NCBI RefSeq assembly: GCF_001573155.1 | Contig: NZ_JRWG01000002.1 | Span: 62,001-126,000, forward strand | Direction: 5' to 3' | Length of the DNA: 64,000 nt | Origin: Aequorivita aquimaris | Lineage (GTDB): Bacteria > Bacteroidota > Bacteroidia > Flavobacteriales > Flavobacteriaceae | Shown here: positions 18,511-26,239 of the stretch, piece by piece | How positions within the stretch are numbered: the first letter of the stretch is position 1 | Layout: each line of letters begins with the position of its first letter | Notes under the pieces: generated by a model | The model's input: only the letters and a program-made list of their open reading frames with translations | Database searches by the model: none | What the model was told of the DNA's origin: nothing | Position numbers and translations under genes: made by a program

Positions 18511-18912
18511 TCATCGACCCATCGACTTCAATTCTTCAATTGAAATCTCGAAGACATCAGCATATTTGTTCAAAGTTTTATCGCTCAATTTTTTAAAAAC
18601 CGAAGGCTTAAAGTGGCGTTTTACCTTCCATTGCCAAAAACCAACGTAGCTTGCCAAAATGCCCACGTCCATTTTGTGGAGTTCCATATAATATTCTATG
18701 GGGCTGGTTTCGCCCGCAATTACACGGCTTTTTGCATCGGCAATGCGCTCTTTTATTTCCTCGATTGCATTGTTTAATGCTACGGTTTTTGGTTCCCAGC
18801 CTGTGCTGTTTTCGGTAGTGTATTCGCCATTTTCATTAACGGCATAACATAGTTCGCGAAAATTGGCGGATTCCAGATTGCTTTTGTCCTGTGGTACTTC
18901 CTTTTTCTTCAT
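18511..18912 (-). CDS. Conserved-looking small protein of unknown function
   Basis: A 133-aa soluble, mainly helical protein without signal peptide or membrane segment. Residues 10-30 (LESANFRELCYAVNENGEY) and 75-105 (YYMELHKMDVGILASYVGFW) are the most distinctive parts; the end (LNKYADVFEISIEELKSM) resembles a helix-turn-helix tail. It lies 2 bp after a hotdog gene and upstream of the BtrH-type gene. A protein-protein adaptor for those enzymes is one possibility. Function unknown. Confidence 0.75.
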   Translation of the reverse strand: MKKKEVPQDKSNLESANFRELCYAVNENGEYTTENSTGWEPKTVALNNAIEEIKERIADAKSRVIAGETSPIEYYMELHKMDVGILASYVGFWQWKVKRHFKPSVFKKLSDKTLNKYADVFEISIEELKSMGR

Positions 18913-18914
18913 AA

Positions 18915-19373
18915 TCAGACTTCATGGATTAAAAAATTCATGGTAGAAGATACAATTAATTTTTCATCGAGGAAGGTTTCGGCCTCAAGGCTGCACATTG
19001 TCATTTCGCCTGTATCAAATCTGGAAAGGAGTTTTGCCCTTGTAACAATCGTTTCGCCAACGTTTGGAAGCTGAAAAATCTCCACTTTTTTGATGGCGCT
19101 TATGTAGCCAACCAATTTATTGCCTGTTCCTTCCAAATCGTCCTTTTCAAAAAAAGTTTGCCCGACAACGCCCGAAGCAGCTTGGGCAACATTTTCAATA
19201 AGACCAGTTTCAGAAAGTTTTCCGTTATCCAAAAAAACGCAATCTTCTGTAATGTGGAATTGGGTGGAAACTGAATTTTCGTCAATTTCGAGCACCGAAG
19301 TAACCATCAACATCGGCTCGCGATGCGGCAAAAAATTGGCAATGTCAATATTTGAAACGTCCTCAGCTTTCAT
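18915..19373 (-). CDS. Hotdog dehydratase-like protein (ApeP/FabZ-like), first of tandem pair
   Basis: A 152-aa single hotdog domain. LPHREPMLMVTSVLEID opens it and SETGLIENVAQAASG forms the central helix with the Glu typical of this family. It lacks the GHFPG motif of FabZ, as in ApeI/ApeP-like dehydratases of aryl polyene loci. It starts in a TAATG overlap with the upstream paralogue, and the two may form a heterodimer that dehydrates 3-hydroxyacyl-ACP. A cofactor-free dehydratase role is likely but not proven. Confidence 0.82.
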   Translation of the reverse strand: MKAEDVSNIDIANFLPHREPMLMVTSVLEIDENSVSTQFHITEDCVFLDNGKLSETGLIENVAQAASGVVGQTFFEKDDLEGTGNKLVGYISAIKKVEIFQLPNVGETIVTRAKLLSRFDTGEMTMCSLEAETFLDEKLIVSSTMNFLIHEV

Positions 19374-19810
19374 TAATTGGCCAATACAGTTTTCATTTCA
19401 CTGGAGGCGATTACTTTTCCATTGCATTCGGTTTCAGCGGTTACCAAAGTTACGCCCATTATATCGTGCAGCACATTTACCGTGGTTTTCAGTTCATTTC
19501 CAACAGAAGGAAGGTCAAAAATTTCAGCTTTTTTTATTGCCCCGATATAGCCCACGGGAGCATCTTCTTCCTTTAGAAAAAATTGGTAGCCTGTATAAAG
19601 TGCCACGGTCTGCGCCATATGCTCAATTAAGCCTGGAGCGGTAAATTTATGGTTCTGCGTAAAAATGTTTTCTTCGGAAATGGTCAATCCCGCGATTACT
19701 TTTTTTTCCTCAAAATGAAGCAGTTTGTCCACCATCACAAACGGCGCTTTCTGCGGAATCAATTTTCCGATGAAATCCTTATCCGTTATTTTTTCGGTGA
19801 ATTGATTCAT
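19373..19810 (-). CDS. Hotdog dehydratase-like protein, second of tandem pair
   Basis: A 145-aa hotdog protein with IPQKAPFVMVDKLLHFE at its N-terminus and the helix TAPGLIEHMAQTVAL carrying the conserved Glu. It is a paralogue of the gene at 18915-19373. Its start follows the darB-like stop with no spacer and its own stop overlaps the next start. It probably takes part in ACP-bound 3-hydroxyacyl dehydration to build conjugated double bonds. Confidence 0.85.
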   Translation of the reverse strand: MNQFTEKITDKDFIGKLIPQKAPFVMVDKLLHFEEKKVIAGLTISEENIFTQNHKFTAPGLIEHMAQTVALYTGYQFFLKEEDAPVGYIGAIKKAEIFDLPSVGNELKTTVNVLHDIMGVTLVTAETECNGKVIASSEMKTVLAN

Positions 19811-20944
19811 TTAAACAACCGTTAAATAGGCGTACGAATATGCAAAACGCGCGCTTTCGGGTACTTGCAGAAATATTTTATCACCCTTTTTCAGTTTTCC
19901 GGAATGCACCAATTCCTCCAACATAAGATAGATGGAGCCAGCGCCCACATTCCCAACTTTTTGAAGGTTCAAAAACCATTTTTCCCAAGGTAAATGCAGC
20001 CCTTGACGCTCAATTTCGTTGTACAAATTTTCCTTGAAATAATAGGAAGAAATATGCGGCAGGTAGTAATCAATATCGTCCTCGGTGATGTTGTGCTTTG
20101 CCATGGCATCTTTCATGCTTTCCACACCTTTTTGAAGGATATTTTCGCCCAACAATTTCACGTCCTGCTTCATCGCAAAAAGCGACATTTTTCCCCAAAC
20201 ATCTGCGGGATATTCGCTCCAAGGTTTTAGGCTGCCATCATCAAGTTTGTCGCCACCGGCATACATACACGTATCGAGTTCAAAGGCATAACTGTAGCCT
20301 TCCATCCATTCAATTTTCAATGGTGATTCTCCCTTTGGCTCACTTTCTAAAAGCATTGCGCCAGCGCCGTCAGACAGCATCCAACGTAAAAATTCTTTAT
20401 TGAAAGCTAGTATTGGATGTTCTTCAATTTCCTGCAAATGGGCTACTTCGTCTTCAAAAATATCAGCTTTCATCCAAGAAGAAGTTCTTTCAGAACCCGT
20501 GCAAACTGCATTTTTTACCTGCTCCGATTTTACGGCCATGTAGCCATATTTTAGGGCGTTCATTCCGCTGCAGCAGGCGCCTGAGGGCGAATTTACTTCC
20601 AAGTTTCCGTTCTTTAAAAAACCGTGTACCATGGCGGCGTGGCTCGGCAAAATCTGGTCTGGGCTGGAAGTGCCGCAGGACAGCAATTCAATATCGTTTT
20701 TGTGGAAAGTTTCATCACACAAGGCCTCAACCGCTTCCGCAGCAAGTTGTGCATTGTTATGGGTTACGTTTCCATCTTTGTCGATGGCGTAATAACGTGT
20801 TTTTATTTGGTTGTTCCGAAGGATAATGCGGCGGGCTTTTGAGGTTTTTCCATTAATAACCCCAAGTTTTTCCTCCATCGCCTCATTCTCTACAGGCTCA
20901 TTGGGCAAAAACTTCGCAATCCTTGTAATATATACGTTCTTCAT
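19811..20944 (-). CDS. darB: DarB-like ketosynthase III (dialkylresorcinol-forming)
   Basis: A 377-aa KAS III-type enzyme with the nucleophile Cys125 in GACCSGMNAL, the PHISSYYF stretch at the catalytic His and NVGAGSIY at the Asn loop. It lies next to a darA-like gene. DarB-type enzymes join two acyl chains to form the precursor of a dialkylresorcinol, which in flexirubins is esterified to the aryl polyene. The overlap of 1 base with the darA stop shows coupling. Assignment rests on the darA/darB pairing and KAS III motifs. Confidence 0.88.
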   Translation of the reverse strand: MKNVYITRIAKFLPNEPVENEAMEEKLGVINGKTSKARRIILRNNQIKTRYYAIDKDGNVTHNNAQLAAEAVEALCDETFHKNDIELLSCGTSSPDQILPSHAAMVHGFLKNGNLEVNSPSGACCSGMNALKYGYMAVKSEQVKNAVCTGSERTSSWMKADIFEDEVAHLQEIEEHPILAFNKEFLRWMLSDGAGAMLLESEPKGESPLKIEWMEGYSYAFELDTCMYAGGDKLDDGSLKPWSEYPADVWGKMSLFAMKQDVKLLGENILQKGVESMKDAMAKHNITEDDIDYYLPHISSYYFKENLYNEIERQGLHLPWEKWFLNLQKVGNVGAGSIYLMLEELVHSGKLKKGDKIFLQVPESARFAYSYAYLTVV

Positions 20945-21861
20945 TAATCCTGCTTTAATGCAACTGATGAATAATAGGCTTTATCTCGCTGTATTTTTCG
21001 ATACATTGGGATATAAGTGAGCAAAAATACAATAAATACTATTGGTGCTATTAGCCATATTGCAAATAACAAATAATATTTAAAATAAACGAGCCATTTC
21101 TTTCTTTCTTCGCCCTCTTTTTTGATTAAATGGTTCGCCCATTTTGTAAAAACAACATTTCCGCGAATATCGGTGGCTATTAGTGATGGATCAATTTTTA
21201 CGGCTCCCACGTCCAAAAGATTTTGCTGCAGATTTGAATATTCATTTTGAAGCAAAGCTTCTTTAATGGGAACTCCAAAACGGGAGGCTGCTTCAATATC
21301 TTTGTCCGACACTCCCGGTTTTGGAAAAATACCGAGCATTCTGGTTTTCTTACCGCCCATAAGCCAATGCACGATTGTGATAACGCTGATGTGGTTCAGG
21401 TTACGGTCCACCAAAGCAATATTTCCGACCAATTTTGCATGGTTCGCAATCAATAATTTTTTCACTTTTTCCTGCGCCATTATCCACATATTGCGGCTTG
21501 CGGAAACGGTTACCACGGGCGTATTTGCGAGCAATAATTTTGCCTCTTCAGATTTTAAAAATGAATTGATTGGGATGGAAGGCGTTAAGTACCAAGTAGT
21601 GTAGCCTAAAATAACCAAGTCGTATTTATTTTGAAGAATTTCTGATGGAATCGCTTCCAAAGGGGTTGGTATTTGGAGAAAGGTTTCCGGGAAAGCGCCG
21701 TAAAATTCTTCCTGTTTCCACGGAAAGGGGAATTTTTTCTTCGGAATTATTTCGCAATAGGATATGTTAACTTTTTCAACTGAAATCGTTGAAGCAATAT
21801 TCTTCAGAATATCAAAAAGCTGCCCGGTTTGGGAATAATAAATTATAAGTACTTCCTTCAT
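20944..21861 (-). CDS. darA: DarA-like dialkylresorcinol condensing enzyme
   Basis: A 305-aa protein with a flavodoxin-like N-terminal domain (EVLIIYYSQTGQLFD, then LVILGYTTWYLTPS) and a hydrophobic C-terminal segment (residues about 262-285) that probably anchors it in the membrane. This is the DarA family, which acts with the DarB ketosynthase in dialkylresorcinol formation. The gene precedes darB with a 1-base overlap, and the lipid-A-type acyltransferase gene lies 3 bp upstream. Known function is by family. Confidence 0.85.
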   Translation of the reverse strand: MKEVLIIYYSQTGQLFDILKNIASTISVEKVNISYCEIIPKKKFPFPWKQEEFYGAFPETFLQIPTPLEAIPSEILQNKYDLVILGYTTWYLTPSIPINSFLKSEEAKLLLANTPVVTVSASRNMWIMAQEKVKKLLIANHAKLVGNIALVDRNLNHISVITIVHWLMGGKKTRMLGIFPKPGVSDKDIEAASRFGVPIKEALLQNEYSNLQQNLLDVGAVKIDPSLIATDIRGNVVFTKWANHLIKKEGEERKKWLVYFKYYLLFAIWLIAPIVFIVFLLTYIPMYRKIQRDKAYYSSVALKQD

Positions 21862-21864
21862 TTC

Positions 21865-22746
21865 TTAATCGTCCGTTTCCCAAAAATCAAAATAGTTGAA
21901 CCATTGCAACGGATATTTTTTCAGCATCCATTCCACACTTTCGGTATATTTTTTCAGCAATCCTTGTGCATCGCGGTTCTTTACTTCTGCTTGACGGGCG
22001 TATAAATGATAGTGCTTATTGGTTTCCTTCATTACATAAACGAACAAAACAGGCACGTTCAGCCTACTGGCCAATAAAAATGGGCCGGCGGGAAAATTTG
22101 CTTCTTTTCCCATCAACGATTCCGTCAATACTTTTTGGCCTTTCATATATCTATCGCCTGTAAAACAGACCAATTCGCCATTGCTGAGGGCATTGTTTAT
22201 TTCAAAAATATGCGACATATCCTCTTTCACCAAGATAAACTTTACATTGGAACGCATGGTTACTTTTTCCATATATTCCTTGATGTTTTTATGTTCGACA
22301 TCGGTGGTTACAAGGCTTATTTGCGATCGGGTATCAATTTCCTCAAAAAAGAATTCGGCGATTTCAAAATTGCCAACGTGGGCACTTATCATAATGCCAC
22401 CTTGCTTTTTGTCGAGAAGCTCTATAATATTGTCAACTCCGTCACATTCATGGGTAAATCTGTTTTGCAGACCAGAAGAGATTGCGGCCTTGTCAATAAT
22501 GGTCTTGCCAAAAACATAATAACTTTTGTAAATGCTGAAAACACTCTTAGTCCAAGAATATTTCAATCTTTTACGAAAGTAGTAAAATATGGATCGGGTG
22601 CTTCTTCCGGCGAAGAATACGTAATAAAGAGCAACGAAATAAAGCAGTCCGTATGCAGCGCGAACACCTAATTTTCTGATAAAAAATATAAAGATTTTAT
22701 ACCCTAAAACGGTTCCTTTGCTTTTGCCTTCCCACTCGCCCGCCAT
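21865..22746 (-). CDS. LpxL/HtrB-type lipid acyltransferase
   Basis: A 293-aa membrane-associated acyltransferase with an N-terminal hydrophobic segment and the HX4E active-site motif in SAHVGNFEIAEFFFEE. Later motifs CFTGDRYMKG and FPAGPFLLAS match the lipid A acyltransferase (LpxL) family. In a flexirubin locus it is a candidate for joining the polyene acid to the dialkylresorcinol, or for attaching a chain to a lipid; this is inference. A separate PlsC domain sits in the exporter fusion. Confidence 0.87.
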   Translation of the reverse strand: MAGEWEGKSKGTVLGYKIFIFFIRKLGVRAAYGLLYFVALYYVFFAGRSTRSIFYYFRKRLKYSWTKSVFSIYKSYYVFGKTIIDKAAISSGLQNRFTHECDGVDNIIELLDKKQGGIMISAHVGNFEIAEFFFEEIDTRSQISLVTTDVEHKNIKEYMEKVTMRSNVKFILVKEDMSHIFEINNALSNGELVCFTGDRYMKGQKVLTESLMGKEANFPAGPFLLASRLNVPVLFVYVMKETNKHYHLYARQAEVKNRDAQGLLKKYTESVEWMLKKYPLQWFNYFDFWETDD

Positions 22747-22764
22747 AAATAGTTATTGCAAATT

Positions 22765-23007
22765 TCAGCTGATTTTTGTTTCAATCAGGTCGTAAAAATC
22801 TTGAAGTGTAATAACATTAAGGAAATCCTCACCAGTCAATTTCACGCCAAAATTGGCCTCAATGGCAACTACCAAATCCACAAAATCCAAGCTGTCCAGC
22901 TCCAAAGTTTCCTTTAGATTGGCCCTTGGTTCAATGTCTTCGGTCTCTACCTCAAACTCATCTACCAAAAAGTAGTTTATCTTCTCAACTATAACTTCTT
23001 TATTCAT
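22765..23007 (-). CDS. Acyl carrier protein (second)
   Basis: An 80-aa ACP with phosphopantetheine Ser39 in LELDSLDFVDL. I chose the ATG at 23007, 2 bp after the ketosynthase stop; an ATG at 23022 would add five residues and overlap that stop by 13 bp. The gene lies between a ketosynthase and an acyltransferase, so it probably carries the substrate that these and the DarA/DarB pair use. Confidence 0.9.
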   Translation of the reverse strand: MNKEVIVEKINYFLVDEFEVETEDIEPRANLKETLELDSLDFVDLVVAIEANFGVKLTGEDFLNVITLQDFYDLIETKIS

Positions 23008-23009
23008 TT

Positions 23010-24230
23010 CTAATGTGTGCATTTTTTAATTATCAATGCGGAATTGGTTCCCCCAAACCCGAAAGAATTGGACAAAAATACATCAATTTTTCTATTTAAC
23101 GTTTTGTTAACAAGGTTTAATTTTGAAGCCGCCTCATCCGGCGTTTCAAGATTGATATTTGGCGCTATGAAGGAGTGTTCCATCATAAGCATGGAATAAA
23201 TAACCTCGCTCGCGCCTGCCATCCAACATTCGTGGCCGGTCATGGATTTTGTGGAACTCACATAAGGTCCGTTTTCCCCAAAAACATCCGTAATTGCGAG
23301 CGCCTCATTTGCGTCGCCAACTGGTGTTGAAGTTGCGTGTGCATTTACGTAATCAATTTCCGAAGCTTGGATATTTGCCTGTTCAAGAGCCATTTTCATT
23401 GCTCGGGCAGGGCCGTCAACATTTGGCGTTGAAATATGATCGCCGTTTGAAGAAAAGCCGTAGCCTATAATTTCGCCCAAAATTGGCGCTCCGCGTTTTA
23501 TAGCGCTTTCGTAACTCTCAATAATTAAAGTTGCCGCACCACCGCTGGGCACTAATCCATCCCTATCTTTATCGAAGGGACGACAGGCTTTTGTGGGATC
23601 TGCTTGTGTTGAAAAAACCCCGAGCCCGTCAAAACTGCCCATTGCCAGTTCATTAATCTCTTGGGCTCCGCCGGAAATGATACAATCCTGCAAGCCATTT
23701 TTTATAAGAAAATAGGCCATCCCGATGGAATGTGAGCCACTGGCACAAGCCGCACTGATGGTAAAATTGATGCCTCGCAATTTAAAAATGGTGGAAAGGT
23801 TCATCGTAACGGAAGAGTTCATCGCCTTAAAAATTGCGCCCGAACCCACCAAGGTTGTATCCTTCTTTTCACGAATTTTATCAACCGATTCTATGACCGA
23901 TTTTGCGGTGCTGTCATTTCCGTAAAGAATGCCCACTTCATTTTCGTCCAGAAATTGCTGGTCTATTTTAGCGTTTTTCAAGGCTTCAATAGTTGCGGCA
24001 TAGGCGTAAGCGCCTTCCTCACCAAGACTAACACGCTCTCTTCGGGAAAGTTGTTCTTTCAAATTGGGTTCTTCCACCCAACCCGTTAAACAGGAACGAT
24101 AGCCGAAATCCTTCCGCTTTTCGTCGCAAATAATTCCAGATTTTCCTTCATAAAGCGATTGCTTCACTTTCTGCAGGTTTTTGCCGATGCAGGAATAGAT
24201 GCCCATTCCGGTTATTACTACTCTTTTCAC
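23010..24230 (-). CDS. Beta-ketoacyl-ACP synthase II-type ketosynthase
   Basis: A 406-aa KAS II-type enzyme with Cys162 in SAACASGSHSIG, His298 in NAHATSTPVGD and His333 in MTGHECWMAGA, so the triad is complete. It forms a block with the fabG-like reductase (12-bp gap) and the second ACP, a likely chain-elongation core. Confidence 0.93.
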   Translation of the reverse strand: MKRVVITGMGIYSCIGKNLQKVKQSLYEGKSGIICDEKRKDFGYRSCLTGWVEEPNLKEQLSRRERVSLGEEGAYAYAATIEALKNAKIDQQFLDENEVGILYGNDSTAKSVIESVDKIREKKDTTLVGSGAIFKAMNSSVTMNLSTIFKLRGINFTISAACASGSHSIGMAYFLIKNGLQDCIISGGAQEINELAMGSFDGLGVFSTQADPTKACRPFDKDRDGLVPSGGAATLIIESYESAIKRGAPILGEIIGYGFSSNGDHISTPNVDGPARAMKMALEQANIQASEIDYVNAHATSTPVGDANEALAITDVFGENGPYVSSTKSMTGHECWMAGASEVIYSMLMMEHSFIAPNINLETPDEAASKLNLVNKTLNRKIDVFLSNSFGFGGTNSALIIKKCTH

Positions 24231-24242
24231 TTCTCCTTCATT

Positions 24243-24995
24243 TTAAGAATAAATCCCTCCATTAATATTAATAATTTCCCCGGTAATATAGGAAGCTTTT
24301 GGTGATGCCAGAAAACTCACCACGTGGGCTACTTCCTCGGCTTCGCCAAAACGGTTGGCCGGGATCATTTTTTTCAGTTCCTTTTCGTCAAGTTCGGCGG
24401 TCATATCACTTTTTATAAATCCTGGGGCTACTGCGTTTACGGTTATGTTCCGTTTTGCGACTTCCTGCGCCAGTGCTTTAGTGGCGCCAATAACCGCTCC
24501 TTTTGCCGCGGAATAATTTACCTGGCCGGGAGTTCCTTTTAATCCTGAAACCGAAACCATGTTGATAACCCGGCCATATTTATTGACAAGCAATTTTTGG
24601 ATCAAGGCATTGGTTACATTGTAAAAACCATTCAAACTGGTGTTTATTACGCTGTGCCAATCGTCAGGTTTCATCCACATAAACATGCCGTCTTTGGTAA
24701 TTCCAGCATTGTTAATTATGACTTCAATGATAGCATCTTTATTGGCTTCGTGCCATACGTCAAATGCCTTATTAACGGATTCGGGATTGGTAACATCAAA
24801 TTGGATTATTTCACCCTTGCCGCCGAGTGCCTCAACCTCTTTCAAGGTTTGTTGGGCGGCTTCTTTGTTGCCGTTATAATTTATAAGTAGGTTATATTCC
24901 AAATCTTTCGCCAATTGAATACAAACTGCACGGCCGATACCTCGGGAACCTCCTGTTACTAATGCGTATTTCTGTTTCGTTTTTTTATCTTCCAT
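24243..24995 (-). CDS. fabG: 3-oxoacyl-ACP reductase (FabG-like)
   Basis: A 250-aa short-chain dehydrogenase with TGGSRGIGRAV for NADPH binding, NNAG and the catalytic YSAAK after a Ser-containing VSVSGLKG. It reduces ACP-bound 3-oxoacyl intermediates to 3-hydroxyacyl forms for the hotdog dehydratases. It is the first gene of the long minus-strand run, so the main operon promoter may lie in the 51-bp gap at 24996-25046 or further upstream. Confidence 0.92.
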   Translation of the reverse strand: MEDKKTKQKYALVTGGSRGIGRAVCIQLAKDLEYNLLINYNGNKEAAQQTLKEVEALGGKGEIIQFDVTNPESVNKAFDVWHEANKDAIIEVIINNAGITKDGMFMWMKPDDWHSVINTSLNGFYNVTNALIQKLLVNKYGRVINMVSVSGLKGTPGQVNYSAAKGAVIGATKALAQEVAKRNITVNAVAPGFIKSDMTAELDEKELKKMIPANRFGEAEEVAHVVSFLASPKASYITGEIININGGIYS

Positions 24996-25046
24996 TTAAT
25001 TTTTATCACAACTTTTTACTGCCAATTGCTACTGAATACTAATTTT

Positions 25047-26180
25047 CTACTTTGAAGTATCCACAAAAGCTTCGGCATTCTGGTACCATTTGCCTATAAC
25101 TTGGCCTTTTTCATTAATAAAGCCCCATTTTTTATCTTTCTTTACACGAGCCACACCGTCAATAAACCCTTTATCAGATCCGCTTTGCAGGAATCCAAAC
25201 ATTCCTATTGAAATATCGTATTCCATCGGGATTACTAAGTTTCCGGTTTTATCAACAAACCCCCATAGTTTTTTTTCTTTTACAGGAGCTAGGCCATTAT
25301 CAGAAAATATTTCGGCATCTCTGAATTTTATGTCGATAACTTTTTCTCCTTTTTCATTAATAAAGCCCCATTCCTTCCCTAGATTTACAGGAGCAAGTCC
25401 AGCATTAAATGCACGTACTTTATCATAAGCAGGCTGTATTACCCATTCTCCCTTTCCATTTATGAAGCCCATCATTTTATTGCTTCGAGCATAGGTTAAT
25501 GGGGAATCATTAGTAAAATCCCAAATTTTATCCACTCCGCTGATTGGTGTAAATGTTCCATTAATCAAAACACCGAAACTTTCACCTTTTCTTGCCCAAA
25601 TTCCGTTTTTACTGAAATCACCAATCTCGTTATAATCTGCGGGAACAAACTCTTCTCCCTTTTTGCTGAGCAAGCCCCAAGTTTCACCATTTTTAAATTT
25701 TGCGTAGCCATTGTTGAAACTTTTTATTTCATCATATTTTGGTTCTAAAATGGTTTTTCCATTAGTATCCATCAAACCTATTTTTTCGCCGCTGCGGATA
25801 ACAGCTACCCCACCGTCAAAATCATAAATCTTGTCAGTGGCAGGCGTATTTAAGGTTTCATTTTTAGCGTTAATGTATTTCCATTGATCGTTCTCCAATA
25901 CCACCGCATAACCAGAATTGAATGCCTTTACGCGATCATATTGCGGTTGTATAACCCATTCGCCGGAGGTATTGATAAAGCCCCATTTTTTATCTTTCAT
26001 AGCGGCCGCGAGCTTTCCGGAAAAACTATCTGCTTTTTCAAATTGCGGCTGGATAACATATTCACCACTTTTGTTGATGTAGCCAAAAAGATCATTGTCG
26101 CGAACTAAAGCTAGTTCCTGAGCAGAAACTGTGGTTGTCCCCAAAATTAAAATAAGTGCAAAGGAAAAAATTGTTTTCAT
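25047..26180 (-). CDS. Secreted WG-repeat protein
   Basis: A 377-aa exported protein with signal peptide (MKTIFSFALILILGTTTVSA) and about nine WG/KWG repeats of roughly 40 aa, for example KKWGFINTSGEWVIQPQYD and KEWGFINEKGEKVID. WG repeats form beta-strand units used for binding; no enzymatic motif is visible. It lies between fabG and the tyrosine ammonia-lyase on the same strand. A good -7 element (TAATTTTG) is at 26231-26224, so it may have its own promoter. Its relation to pigment synthesis is unknown. Confidence 0.85.
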   Translation of the reverse strand: MKTIFSFALILILGTTTVSAQELALVRDNDLFGYINKSGEYVIQPQFEKADSFSGKLAAAMKDKKWGFINTSGEWVIQPQYDRVKAFNSGYAVVLENDQWKYINAKNETLNTPATDKIYDFDGGVAVIRSGEKIGLMDTNGKTILEPKYDEIKSFNNGYAKFKNGETWGLLSKKGEEFVPADYNEIGDFSKNGIWARKGESFGVLINGTFTPISGVDKIWDFTNDSPLTYARSNKMMGFINGKGEWVIQPAYDKVRAFNAGLAPVNLGKEWGFINEKGEKVIDIKFRDAEIFSDNGLAPVKEKKLWGFVDKTGNLVIPMEYDISIGMFGFLQSGSDKGFIDGVARVKKDKKWGFINEKGQVIGKWYQNAEAFVDTSK

Positions 26181-26239
26181 AATTATCTTGGTTTTAAGTT
26201 AGTGAGGAGAGACGAACAATTTACAAAATTATTCTGTTC

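Noticed and set aside
22135-22671. 178-aa open frame on the plus strand
   Set aside because: It lies entirely antisense to the LpxL-type acyltransferase gene and shows no family motif.
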